Assembly (NCBI GenBank): GCA_964418595.1
Contig: CAYQMF010000010.1
Span: 32,811-96,810 of the forward strand
Direction: 5' to 3'
DNA length: 64,000 nucleotides
DNA from: CAYQMF01 sp964418595
GTDB taxonomy: Bacteria; Planctomycetota; UBA1135; UBA2386
Numbering within the stretch: the first letter of the stretch is position 1; each line of letters begins with the position of its first letter. The notes under the pieces were generated by a model, which saw only the letters and a list, made by a program, of their open reading frames with translations, did not search any database and was not told the DNA's origin. Below, piece by piece: positions 27,164 through 34,722 of this stretch. Both the position numbers and the translations under genes were made by a program.

Positions 27164-27714
27164 GGTTCGACAAGGCGAAGGATCCCGCCGCGGTGGCACC
27201 GTCGGCGAAGGACGCGGGCCGCTACGCGATCGCGGGCGTTGCCGTGGTCACCCGGCAGGGGCAGACGTTCCTCGCGGCGACCGATGGTCGCGCGCTCACC
27301 TTCGTGCGGTGTCACGCCGACGACGGCGAAGCGCCGAGCGGGGTCTACCCTTCGGCGGCGTTCGCGGCGGCGAGGAAGGCGGCGAGGCGGAAGCCCGACG
27401 CCACGGTGACCCTCAACGGCGCCGCGTGCGTCGACGCCGACGGCACCCGGACCGAGTTCGCGAAGGTTGACGGCCGGTTCCCCGAGGTCGCGGACATCGT
27501 GCCCGTGAGCGAGCCCGTGCACGTCGTGCGGCTCAACGCCGAGTTCCTCGCGCGGATCCAGCGGGCGCTCGGCGCGAACGGCGTCGAGATCCGCGTCCAT
27601 GACGCGGACACGAGCCACGGCGTGCCGCTCACGATCCTGCCGATCTACACGGACGGCCCCGGCGTGCCCGATGGCTCGCTCGGCGTGCTCATGCCGATCG
27701 GGGGTGACGCATGA
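27160..27714 (+). CDS. Compact DNA-sliding-clamp-like (beta subunit) protein
   Basis: The 184-residue product has motifs that match bacterial DnaN in order. RYAIAGVAVVTRQGQTFLAATDGRALTFVRC (21-51) matches the 'RY.l.Gv......l...aTDG.RLa' region of domain II; VYPSAAFAAARKA the helix after it; VDGRFPEV (103-110) the near-invariant VDGRFP loop; LNAEFLARIQRALGANGVEIRV the domain III helix; and GVLMPIGG (about 174-181) the terminal 'yv.MP' strand. It is half the length of DnaN (about 370), with domain I missing and the rest shortened. It may form a higher-order ring or act as a clamp decoy; both are inference. Confidence 0.7.
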   Translation: MRFDKAKDPAAVAPSAKDAGRYAIAGVAVVTRQGQTFLAATDGRALTFVRCHADDGEAPSGVYPSAAFAAARKAARRKPDATVTLNGAACVDADGTRTEFAKVDGRFPEVADIVPVSEPVHVVRLNAEFLARIQRALGANGVEIRVHDADTSHGVPLTILPIYTDGPGVPDGSLGVLMPIGGDA

Positions 27715-28292
27715 GCCGCGAACACTGGCTCGGCGAACTCGTCTCCGCGCTGCGGCCGACGTTCGCCGAAGCGGGCTTCCCTCTCCCGGAGCGCATCCGG
27801 GTGTCCTGCGGCTGGCCGAGCCGTTCCGCCCTCGCCGGGCGGAACCGGCGCATCGGCGAAGCGTGGTCGGAGCGTTGCTCGGCGGACGGGACGCATGAGA
27901 CGTTCCTCTCCCCCGTGCTCGCCGATCCGGTCGAAGTCGGCGCCGTGCTCGTGCACGAACTCGCGCACCATGCCGTCGGCGTCCAGCACGGCCACACGGG
28001 TCCCTTCCGGCGCTGCGCGCTCGCGGTCGGGCTCGAAGGTCCGATGCGGGCCACGACGGCGGGCGCGGCGCTGCGCGAGCGTTTACACGCGCTCGCCGAG
28101 CGACTCGGTCAGTACCCGCACGGCGTGCTCAGCGGCGGGGCCGATCGCAAGCGCCAGACCACGCGCATGCTCCGCGTGTCGTGTGGCGCGTGCGGGTGTC
28201 TCGTGCGGATGACGCGGCAATGGATCGAGACGGCCGGCCCGCCGACGTGCGGGTGCGGCGCCACCATGAGCGAGGGGAGGGCGAAGCCATGA
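27711..28292 (+). CDS. SprT-like zinc metallopeptidase-like protein
   Basis: The 193-residue product has the metal-binding helix VLVHELAHHAVGVQHGHTGPF (HExxH at 82-86, further His at 93/95), as in SprT/Spartan-like proteins. A C-terminal zinc ribbon follows (CGACGCLVRM then CGCGATM). SprT proteases degrade proteins crosslinked to DNA in front of forks; phage and element versions are common and mostly uncharacterised. Its place between clamp-like and RadC-like genes suggests DNA-associated work. It overlaps both neighbours by ATGA. Confidence 0.82.
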   Translation: MSREHWLGELVSALRPTFAEAGFPLPERIRVSCGWPSRSALAGRNRRIGEAWSERCSADGTHETFLSPVLADPVEVGAVLVHELAHHAVGVQHGHTGPFRRCALAVGLEGPMRATTAGAALRERLHALAERLGQYPHGVLSGGADRKRQTTRMLRVSCGACGCLVRMTRQWIETAGPPTCGCGATMSEGRAKP

Positions 28293-28768
28293 GCGCAACC
28301 CTCACCGAACGGCATACGTGGCGCCGTGTGCGGCTCTCGCTCGTGCGGGAGCGGGCGGACCGTCCGTACACGATGCGATGCGGCGGCGACGTCGTGGCGC
28401 TCGTGCGGGCGTTTCTGCGCGACGATCCGCGGGAGCGGTTCGTGGCCGTCTACCTGGACACCCGGCACCGGCCGATCGCCGTGCACGATGCGTGCACGGG
28501 CACGGCCAACGGCGCGGCCGTGCATCCGCGCGAAGTGTTCGGGCCGGCGCTGCAACTGGCGGCGACGGCGCTCGTGGTTGCGCACAACCATCCGAGCGGC
28601 GACCCGACGCCGAGCCCGGAGGATCGCGCGGTGACCGAGCGGCTCCGGCAGGCCGGGGACTTGCTCGGCATCAACGTCCTGGACCACGTGGTGATCGGCG
28701 AGCGGGAGTACTTCTCCTTCGCCGACGAGTGCCGGCATCCGTTGCCCGGCGAGGGGGCGCACCGATGA
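28289..28768 (+). CDS. RadC-like JAB/MPN domain protein
   Basis: The 159-residue product keeps only the JAB domain of RadC, without the helix-hairpin-helix part. It carries HPREVFGPALQLAATALVVAHNHPSGDPTPSPED, containing the JAMM metal motif (H99, H101, D105). RadC/DUF2466 proteins are frequent in integrative elements and plasmids; their activity is not established. It is the fifth gene of the operon and overlaps both neighbours by four bases. Confidence 0.88.
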   Translation: MSATLTERHTWRRVRLSLVRERADRPYTMRCGGDVVALVRAFLRDDPRERFVAVYLDTRHRPIAVHDACTGTANGAAVHPREVFGPALQLAATALVVAHNHPSGDPTPSPEDRAVTERLRQAGDLLGINVLDHVVIGEREYFSFADECRHPLPGEGAHR

Positions 28769-29013
28769 CGACCCCTTCGCCGACCACCCGGCGCGCGTGG
28801 CGCCGCTACTTCGAGGCCCTTGCCCGCTCCGAGCGTGCCCTGCGGCGCGCCGAGCGGGCGTTGGACGATGTCGCGATGGCGGCAGGACGGCTCCCCAACG
28901 ATGCGGACGCGGCGACGGTGCGGAGCGAGTCCGTGGCCGGAGCGCTGACCGTGGGGCGGCTCCGCCGGCGGTTGGTGACGGCCGGCGACGGCCGCGGGGA
29001 GGGCAGCCCATGA
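28765..29013 (+). CDS. Small helical hypothetical protein
   Basis: The 82-residue product is basic and helical (RRYFEALARSERALRRAERALDDVAMAAGRL), with no recognised domain. It is supported by ATGA overlaps with both neighbours and by staying in the same dense operon. Confidence 0.6.
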   Translation: MTTPSPTTRRAWRRYFEALARSERALRRAERALDDVAMAAGRLPNDADAATVRSESVAGALTVGRLRRRLVTAGDGRGEGSP

Positions 29014-29444
29014 CGCGGCTGTCCGACCTGGAGCACGTTTACACGCGCTCGCAGGCTCTGGCCGACGGTGTGCTCGTCGATGTCACGCGGCAGGCGTCGT
29101 CGGCCGAGATGCTCGGCGGGCTCGCGGTCCCGGTAGCCGTCACGGCGACGCTCTGGGCGGCCATCGAAGCCATCCCAGCACGCCTGCAGGGCATCGCCGA
29201 CGTCCGCGGTCGGCTCCATGACGTGCTCTGGATGGCGGCGTGTGCTGCACGGCGAACTCTCGCGGACCCGCCGCCGCTCGCCGGCGAGACGGCGAGACCG
29301 CGCTGCGGCAGGCTGTCCGTCTGGTTCCGGGTGATCCTGCCCCGCGTCGGCACGCGGGTGCGGCTCGTGACCCTGCGGCTCGACATCGGCCCCGGCGACG
29401 CCGGCGACCCCGTGGCGACCATCGGCTTCCCGGAGGACTTCTGA
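29010..29444 (+). CDS. DUF6573-family protein
   Basis: The 144-residue product follows the pattern of the DUF6573 proteins found in phages and mobile elements. The pieces are DGVLVDVTRQASSAEMLGGLAVPVAVTATLWAAI, then GRLHDVLWMAACAARR, and a tail in which ...VTLRLDIGPGDAGDPVATIGFPEDF matches the '..GPGD..EPVITI..PED' ending. Their biochemical role is unknown. It starts in an ATGA overlap and is followed two bases later by the recombinase gene. Confidence 0.7.
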   Translation: MTRLSDLEHVYTRSQALADGVLVDVTRQASSAEMLGGLAVPVAVTATLWAAIEAIPARLQGIADVRGRLHDVLWMAACAARRTLADPPPLAGETARPRCGRLSVWFRVILPRVGTRVRLVTLRLDIGPGDAGDPVATIGFPEDF

Positions 29445-29445
29445 G

Positions 29446-30135
29446 ATGGCCAGTGCGATCGCCTACCTGCGCGTCAGCAGCGCGAAGCAGGCCAAGGACG
29501 GCACCGATGGCTTCCCGCGTCAGCGGGCGGCCATCCGGGCCTTCTGTGCCGCCAAGCGGTTCGAGTTGATCGAGGAACACGCCGACGCCGGCGTGTCCGG
29601 CACCGTCCCCCTCGCGGGCCGCGACGGTCTGACCCGCGCGCTCGAGCGGTGCATCGAGACGGGCACGACCGTCCTCGTCGTTGAGAAGGCAGACCGCCTC
29701 GGCCGCGACCTGATCGTGTCCGAGATGGCGGTGCGCGCGTTCGTCGAGGCGGGCGTCGCGGTCTACGTCGCTGACACCGGCCAGAACCTGAGCGACGCAG
29801 ACAGCGACCCGAGCCGGAAGCTCATCCGGCAGGTGTTGAACGCCGTGGCGGAGTACGAGCGGTCCGCGCTCGTGGCGAAGCTCCGCGCGGCGCGGGAGCG
29901 GAAGCGGCGCAGAGGGGGGCACTCCGTCGGGTGCTACCGGTTCGGCGAACACCCGGAACGGCCCGACGAGATCGAGACTCTGGCAAGGATCCGCGAGCTT
30001 CGGAGGCGTGGTCAGGGCCGCCGGAGAGCGGCGCTGCGCGACGTGGCCATCGTGCTCAACGCCGAAGGTCGGGGGTCAAGGTCCGGAAGGCCGTGGACCC
30101 AAACGATGGTCCGTGATGTGGTGCGAGAGGGCTGA
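29446..30135 (+). CDS. Serine recombinase (resolvase/invertase family)
   Basis: The 229-residue protein has catalytic Ser11/12 in AIAYLRVSSAKQ, then FELIEEHADAGVSGTVPLAGRDGL, TVLVVEKADRLGRD and NAVAEYERSALVAKLRAARERKRRRGG, the resolvase core with the long E helix. A short C-terminal DNA-binding unit follows (LRDVAIVLNAEGRGSRSGRPWTQTMVRDVV). It is shorter than large serine integrases, so it is more like a resolvase or transposon recombinase. It closes the operon and could have moved the operon as a unit or resolve multimers of the element. Confidence 0.92.
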   Translation: MASAIAYLRVSSAKQAKDGTDGFPRQRAAIRAFCAAKRFELIEEHADAGVSGTVPLAGRDGLTRALERCIETGTTVLVVEKADRLGRDLIVSEMAVRAFVEAGVAVYVADTGQNLSDADSDPSRKLIRQVLNAVAEYERSALVAKLRAARERKRRRGGHSVGCYRFGEHPERPDEIETLARIRELRRRGQGRRRAALRDVAIVLNAEGRGSRSGRPWTQTMVRDVVREG

Positions 30136-30162
30136 GCTTGCTCGTACCCCGCGAATCCCGGG

Positions 30163-31803
30163 TTACGTCCCGATAACCCCCACGCCAGCGTTGGTGCCGA
30201 CCATCCCGAGTGGGTTCGCGCGGATGTCCAACTGGAAGGCTTGGTTGAAGAACCGAACGTTGAGCATGGCGGGATCCGCGGGGATCGGTGTCACGAACGG
30301 GTGAACGGACGAGACTGGCAGCCACGGCAGAGCTACGTCCCCGCTCACGTACAGCGTACACCCGTTCATCCCGATCTGATCCAGAGGCGTCGGGAGTGGC
30401 ACCGTTCCCCAGCGCCGGTCGGACGCACCGAAGTACATCACACCGCCCCAGAGTGGCGCAACGTTGGAGAGCACGGCCGAGAACGACTGGCCGAGAGCTG
30501 GGGCCTGACCGCGCAGCGTGAGGTCGCCGAACGATCCTCGGCAGCCGACGCCGAAATGTCCGTACGAGCCACGTACGGAAGCTAGAACCACAACGGCCGC
30601 CGGGCTCTCTGCCGTCACGATGTCGGAGAAGCTATCTCCGTTGATGTCGGCGCCGAGAAGTCCATCGGAGTTGAACGCGGATGACGCCAATCCATCGATT
30701 GTACGAAGGATCCTCCCGTCTCGCCCAGACACGATATGGAGTCGCGGACGTCCGAACTGGTCACCCGAAGCGACAAGGATGTCCGGCTTCCCATCCTCGT
30801 CGTAGTCCATGAACCGGCTGATCAGGTTGCCGAATCCAGTCTCAGGCACTGGTGCGGGGACGTGCAGGAGTGTTCCCCCGTTCGACGAGAGAATCCGCAC
30901 GCTCCCCGGGCCGCCGTTGGCGCCGCCAGTGGCGTAGTCGGGGCGTCCGTCGCCATCCATGTCCGGTAGCACAGCGAGCCCGAACGCGGGATCGCCCCAT
31001 CCTCCTCCCATCAACCGACCCGTGCGGCCCGACAAGAACACTGCGCCCGTCGGGATGCCACCCGATGGTCCCTTGCTGGCGAGGATGTCGTCCACGCCGT
31101 CCCCATCGCGATCGGGTACGGCGTGCATCACAAAACCGATGTTGTCGTAGATCGCTTCGGACACCCAGAGGAACTGTCTCGTCCGCACCGAGTAGGCGTG
31201 CACGCTCCCGTTGTATCGCCCGACATTGGGCCAAGCGCCGATCAGGTCCCGGACGCCGTCGCCGTCCACGTCGATCTTCCCGAGGAGCGAGTACCCAAAC
31301 ATGTTGATGGTGACCAGTTCCTGGAGCGTGCGCCCCGAGACGACTCGGACACCCGGAGAGCTGATCGGTGCGAAGGAGTTCCCCGCTGAGAAGGCAAAGT
31401 CCGGGACCCGATCACCGTCAACGTCTCCCAGATCGCACGTCCTCCAACCGAAGTACGAGTTGGCGACAGGTCCACGGATCGTGCGGAGCACGGCGCCAGT
31501 TCTGCCCGATGCGACGGTGACGAGACCCACCTGCGGTGCCGCGGCGCTGTCCCAAGGCAGCGTCGCGACGATTTCCGCGAAGCCATCGGAGTCGATGTCC
31601 CCGATCGCCGAGACGCTCAAGCCGAAGCCTTGTGGCCCCAGCACGCGCGTGATCGTGGCTTGCGGGGCAGCACAGACGCCCCCGGCAAGTTGGGTTCCGC
31701 AGATCACGTATCCGAGCAAGCGTGGAAGGATGCGTGGTGCGTAGGTCGACAGATCGACAGGACCTGGACGAGTCGATTCGGGCCACCAGCGAGTCAAGTC
31801 CAA
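30163..31803 (-). CDS. Secreted FG-GAP-repeat protein with planctomycete C-terminal module
   Basis: The 546-residue product starts at a TTG with GGAGG seven bases upstream. A hydrophobic signal-like stretch (LPRLLGYVICGTQLAGGVCA) precedes seven or so FG-GAP/VCBS repeats recognisable by calcium loops (DIDSDGFAEI, DVDGDRVPDF, DVDGDGVRDL, DRDGDGVDDI, DMDGDGRPDY, DYDEDGKPDI, DINGDSFSDI). The last 135 residues are the module GVGCRGSFG...FGASDRRWG...IPADPAMLNVRFFNQAFQLDIRANPLG. The repeats form a beta propeller, probably a cell-surface or exported protein. It is encoded within the mobile element as cargo, and a relative lies at 34723-36270. Confidence 0.82.
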   Translation of the reverse strand: MDLTRWWPESTRPGPVDLSTYAPRILPRLLGYVICGTQLAGGVCAAPQATITRVLGPQGFGLSVSAIGDIDSDGFAEIVATLPWDSAAAPQVGLVTVASGRTGAVLRTIRGPVANSYFGWRTCDLGDVDGDRVPDFAFSAGNSFAPISSPGVRVVSGRTLQELVTINMFGYSLLGKIDVDGDGVRDLIGAWPNVGRYNGSVHAYSVRTRQFLWVSEAIYDNIGFVMHAVPDRDGDGVDDILASKGPSGGIPTGAVFLSGRTGRLMGGGWGDPAFGLAVLPDMDGDGRPDYATGGANGGPGSVRILSSNGGTLLHVPAPVPETGFGNLISRFMDYDEDGKPDILVASGDQFGRPRLHIVSGRDGRILRTIDGLASSAFNSDGLLGADINGDSFSDIVTAESPAAVVVLASVRGSYGHFGVGCRGSFGDLTLRGQAPALGQSFSAVLSNVAPLWGGVMYFGASDRRWGTVPLPTPLDQIGMNGCTLYVSGDVALPWLPVSSVHPFVTPIPADPAMLNVRFFNQAFQLDIRANPLGMVGTNAGVGVIGT

Positions 31804-31997
31804 GAGCCAGCCTCCGGGTTGGATGATGAACGATGGCGGTGAGTTGTACAGCCGTCAAGTACCGTCGAGAGCCGCATCAAGCTGAGTCAGGCCGCCCAGT
31901 CCCGACTAGCCGTCTCCTGGAACCGTTGAGCCTGCTCTCCGAAGACTGTTCGACGACATGTAGGGCAACATCGCGGACGGCACCGGATCGGATCCGG

Positions 31998-32211
31998 CGG
32001 CTGATCACGCACGACCTGCCGGAGCGGGTGTCGGCCGACAAGGCCTAGCAAGGCGCGAGACGCAACTCGGAGAATCGAACGCCAGGAATCGAGCACGACA
32101 AGGCACCCGGGCCGTGCGATCCTCGAGGTGCTCATCGACGACGCGGAGCTGTTCCGGCTGGCCAGCGACAACCAGGGCTTCCGGCGGTGGTTGACGAAGG
32201 CGGTGTTCAAA
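31998..32211 (+). pseudogene. Decayed hsdR (type I restriction subunit R) C-terminal fragment
   Basis: The frame reads RLITHDLPERVSADKA, an in-frame TAG, then NSENRTPGIEHDKA; after a frameshift near 32105 it continues AILEVLIDDAELFRLASDNQGFRRWLTKAVF. This is the end of HsdR as I know it (IEHDKAL..v...l.DD.ELF....dN..FrrWLt..vF). No upstream motor or nuclease region remains. With the hsdM start at 22443 it brackets about 9.4 kb, in native M-to-R order and strand. Confidence 0.7.
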
Positions 32212-32318
32212 GTTGGCGTTCGCGAGCAGCCAGCGGGGTAGGAAGCTGGAGTCTTCCCTCCGGCGTGGCCTGCGCAACGCGAGGCCGGAGACACCTACCC
32301 GACGCGAGGCGCAAGGCC

Positions 32319-33375
32319 TTGGTCAAGAAGCGCAACCACCACATCCCGCGACTCCTACTGCGTCGGTTCGCATTCCGAGCGAACAAGAGGTCGGCCTACC
32401 TCTGGCAGTTCCGTCAGGGGGACTCACCAATCGAGGTCGAAACGCGAAACGCAGGGGTCGAGTCGTTCTTCTACGGCGACCCTGCCACCGGTATCGAGGA
32501 CGACCTGGCGAAGCTCGAGACAACCTGGGGAGAGCTCCTTGCCGAAGCAGACGCCGCCGTGGACTTGGGCCACCGCGACGAAGAGCTTCGCCGTTTCGTC
32601 TGGATCCTCGCCTTCAGGACCCGCGCTCTCCGGGCGCAGGTCGGCAACACCGCGGTCAAACTGGTGAGCAACTTGGCGGAGGCCGACCCCGCCACTGTCG
32701 CCGACGCCCTGCGTCGTGAGTTCGACAGCGATCCCGACGCCCTCTTGGAGGCAGCTCTGGCATCGTTGCTAACGGAGGCGGGCGTGGCCATTCGTGCTGC
32801 CATGGCGAGCGATCCGCGCTTGAAACAGTGGATCCTCGATCTGTTGACGAAGGCAATACCGTCGGCGTGCGCACTGGCGACGAAGGATCTCCGCTCTGCG
32901 GCGCCCGCGCTGCACCAGGGGGCCGAACGCGGGCAGTTGGAGGCCCTTTCGAAGATCCTGGGCGACCACTCGTGGGTGCCGTCTGGTGAGTTCGCGCCAG
33001 CGTCTTGGATCGTCCTTCGCTTCGATCCTCACTCGGTCATCCTCGGCGATGGCGCCGTGTTCGCCTTGGGACCACAGGAACAGATTGGCACGATCGCGCG
33101 TTTCGCAGGGAGCTGGCGCGAGGTCTACGTCCCGATCTCACACGAACGAGTCCGTCGGCCGACGCGAGGGAATCGCAGCGTCGCTTGACCTGACGGCCAT
33201 CAACGCGGCGTCGGCGGGCCTGTCCCACGAGTCGTTCTTCGCGGCGCAAGACACGGAGGCTGAACGTGCGCTCGCCTCGAGAATAGGAACTGTCGAGCCA
33301 ATGCTGACCGACGAGGAACGACGCAACATCGTCGACCAGACATGGGGTGGGGCCGGAGGTCGCCCAAGTTCGTAG
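32319..33375 (+). pseudogene. DUF4238-family gene broken by one frameshift
   Basis: From TTG at 32319 the product begins VKKRNHHIPRLLLRRFAF...LWQFRQG...NAGVESFFYGD, the DUF4238 signature. The frame stops at 33188 after VYVPISHERV. In the next frame, from about 33155, the DNA continues VGRREGIAASLDLTAINAASAGLSHESFFAAQDTEAERALASRIG, the expected DUF4238 ending, to a stop at 33375. A single extra C near 33150-33155 accounts for the break. It may be a real pseudogene or a sequencing error. The family function is unknown, and it is common in defence islands and mobile elements. The start codon is uncertain; a longer frame opens at 32187. Confidence 0.7.
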
Positions 33376-33616
33376 CGGCACGGCTGCCCGAGGGCCGGGA
33401 CGCAACGCCTCCTGCCGGTGCAACCTTCAACCTCCGGGGCTCGTGTTGGCCTTCCCGCCACTCACTGCGGAGCCTTCGCCCCAGGTATCGAACAAGCCCC
33501 GGATCCATGAGCCTTGCCGTGGCGTTGGAGATCATCGCCGACCCCGCTCCAGGCCTCGATGAGTTCGTTCAGTCCTCCAACCTACCCAACGGCGGTGAGT
33601 CGCAAGGGCATCGAGT

Positions 33617-34333
33617 ATGCTGCGGAGCATGCGTACGCTTCACCCGCGCGAGCCGGCCGAAGACGGACCCGCCACACCCCCCCGTTCCCGCACCAGTTTG
33701 AGATCCCTTGAGACGACCGAGGATGGCTACGGCTCGGCCGCGCTGACGCCGGACTTCCTACCCGGGCCGGCGAGACAGGTCGCGCTCCGCGAACAGCAGC
33801 TGGCGAAGGCGGTCGAGCACATCGTCACCGCGCCGGCGCCCACGATGGTGAGCTTGGCGGCGACGTTGCGGGTCTCGAGGGCAACCGCGTACCGGATCCT
33901 GGCGATGCCAGGGTTCCAAGAGAAGCTGCGGGAGATGCTGACGGGTCGGCTGGCGATGACGGTCCAGAAGGCGTTTGCGGTGGTCGAGCACACCATGGAA
34001 ACCGGCTCGCCGAGTCTCCGCCTGCGGGCTGCGCAGTTCCTCATCGAGCGGCACGACAAGCTCTCGGTAGTCGCCGCGAAGGAGCCTTTGGGTGGTCCGA
34101 CGAAGCTCGACAAGGACTTCACCGACCTGCTGGTCGGAATCACCCTCAACCGACTGCAGAGGGAGATCGCACCGATGTTCCCGGAGCAGCTGACGCCGGA
34201 ACTGGAGCGGATTCGAGCCCACCTGTTCAAGGCGCTGACCCCGAAGAAGCAGCCAACAGCCGAGGAGGAGTTGGTGGACGCGGCACTGGAGGACGACGAC
34301 GGCGAACTTGGGTCGCCCGTGCTCACCGGGTAG
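33617..34333 (+). CDS. Helix-turn-helix protein, possibly terminase-small-subunit-like
   Basis: The 238-residue product has a helix-turn-helix at residues 75-105 (MVSLAATLRVSRATAYRILAMPGFQEKL) followed by helical segments (LAMTVQKAFAVVEHTMETGSPSLRLRAAQFLIERHDKLS). That order, HTH plus a helical 'raa.flLe' block, recalls phage terminase small subunits and related regulators, but no large terminase is present. The tail is acidic (EEELVDAALEDDDGEL). The start may be the first or the fifth Met. Confidence 0.6.
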   Translation: MLRSMRTLHPREPAEDGPATPPRSRTSLRSLETTEDGYGSAALTPDFLPGPARQVALREQQLAKAVEHIVTAPAPTMVSLAATLRVSRATAYRILAMPGFQEKLREMLTGRLAMTVQKAFAVVEHTMETGSPSLRLRAAQFLIERHDKLSVVAAKEPLGGPTKLDKDFTDLLVGITLNRLQREIAPMFPEQLTPELERIRAHLFKALTPKKQPTAEEELVDAALEDDDGELGSPVLTG

Positions 34334-34354
34334 ACGCGAGACGTCGAGCGCGGT

Positions 34355-34612
34355 CTAACGGCTCGGCGGGAACTCGTCCCACGGCGGTGGAGGCGGGATG
34401 TCGTCGTCATCGAACTCCAGCCAGGGCTCAGCGGCGTCGTCGAGTTCCTCATCGTCGATGTCGGCGAACTCGTCGGGGAAACAGTTGCCGTGGAAGTCCT
34501 CTGGCGTGGAGTCTTGTGCGCACGCCATGCAGATCACCTGGACGCGAAACTGCTCGTCCGGAGCGATCTCCCCGGCACACGAGTCGCACGTGAACGGACT
34601 CACGAGAGTCAC
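34355..34612 (-). CDS. Small acidic protein with two CxxC pairs
   Basis: The 85-residue product has CDSCAGEI and CMACAQ near the N terminus, probably one zinc site, followed by a strongly acidic tail (DIDDEELDDAAEPWLEFDDDDIPPPPP). No family is recognised. It is convergent with the helix-turn-helix gene, 21 bases apart. The paired cysteines and biased but ordered composition favour a real gene. Confidence 0.5.
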   Translation of the reverse strand: MTLVSPFTCDSCAGEIAPDEQFRVQVICMACAQDSTPEDFHGNCFPDEFADIDDEELDDAAEPWLEFDDDDIPPPPPWDEFPPSR

Positions 34613-34722
34613 TCCTGGATCGAGGCTGGACGCGGAGGCATGAGCGCCATCCTATCCGGGACCGCAGCCAACTCGCTTTCACGTCGCAGTAGGTCTGGGG
34701 CGGAACGAGGCTCGATCGAAGG

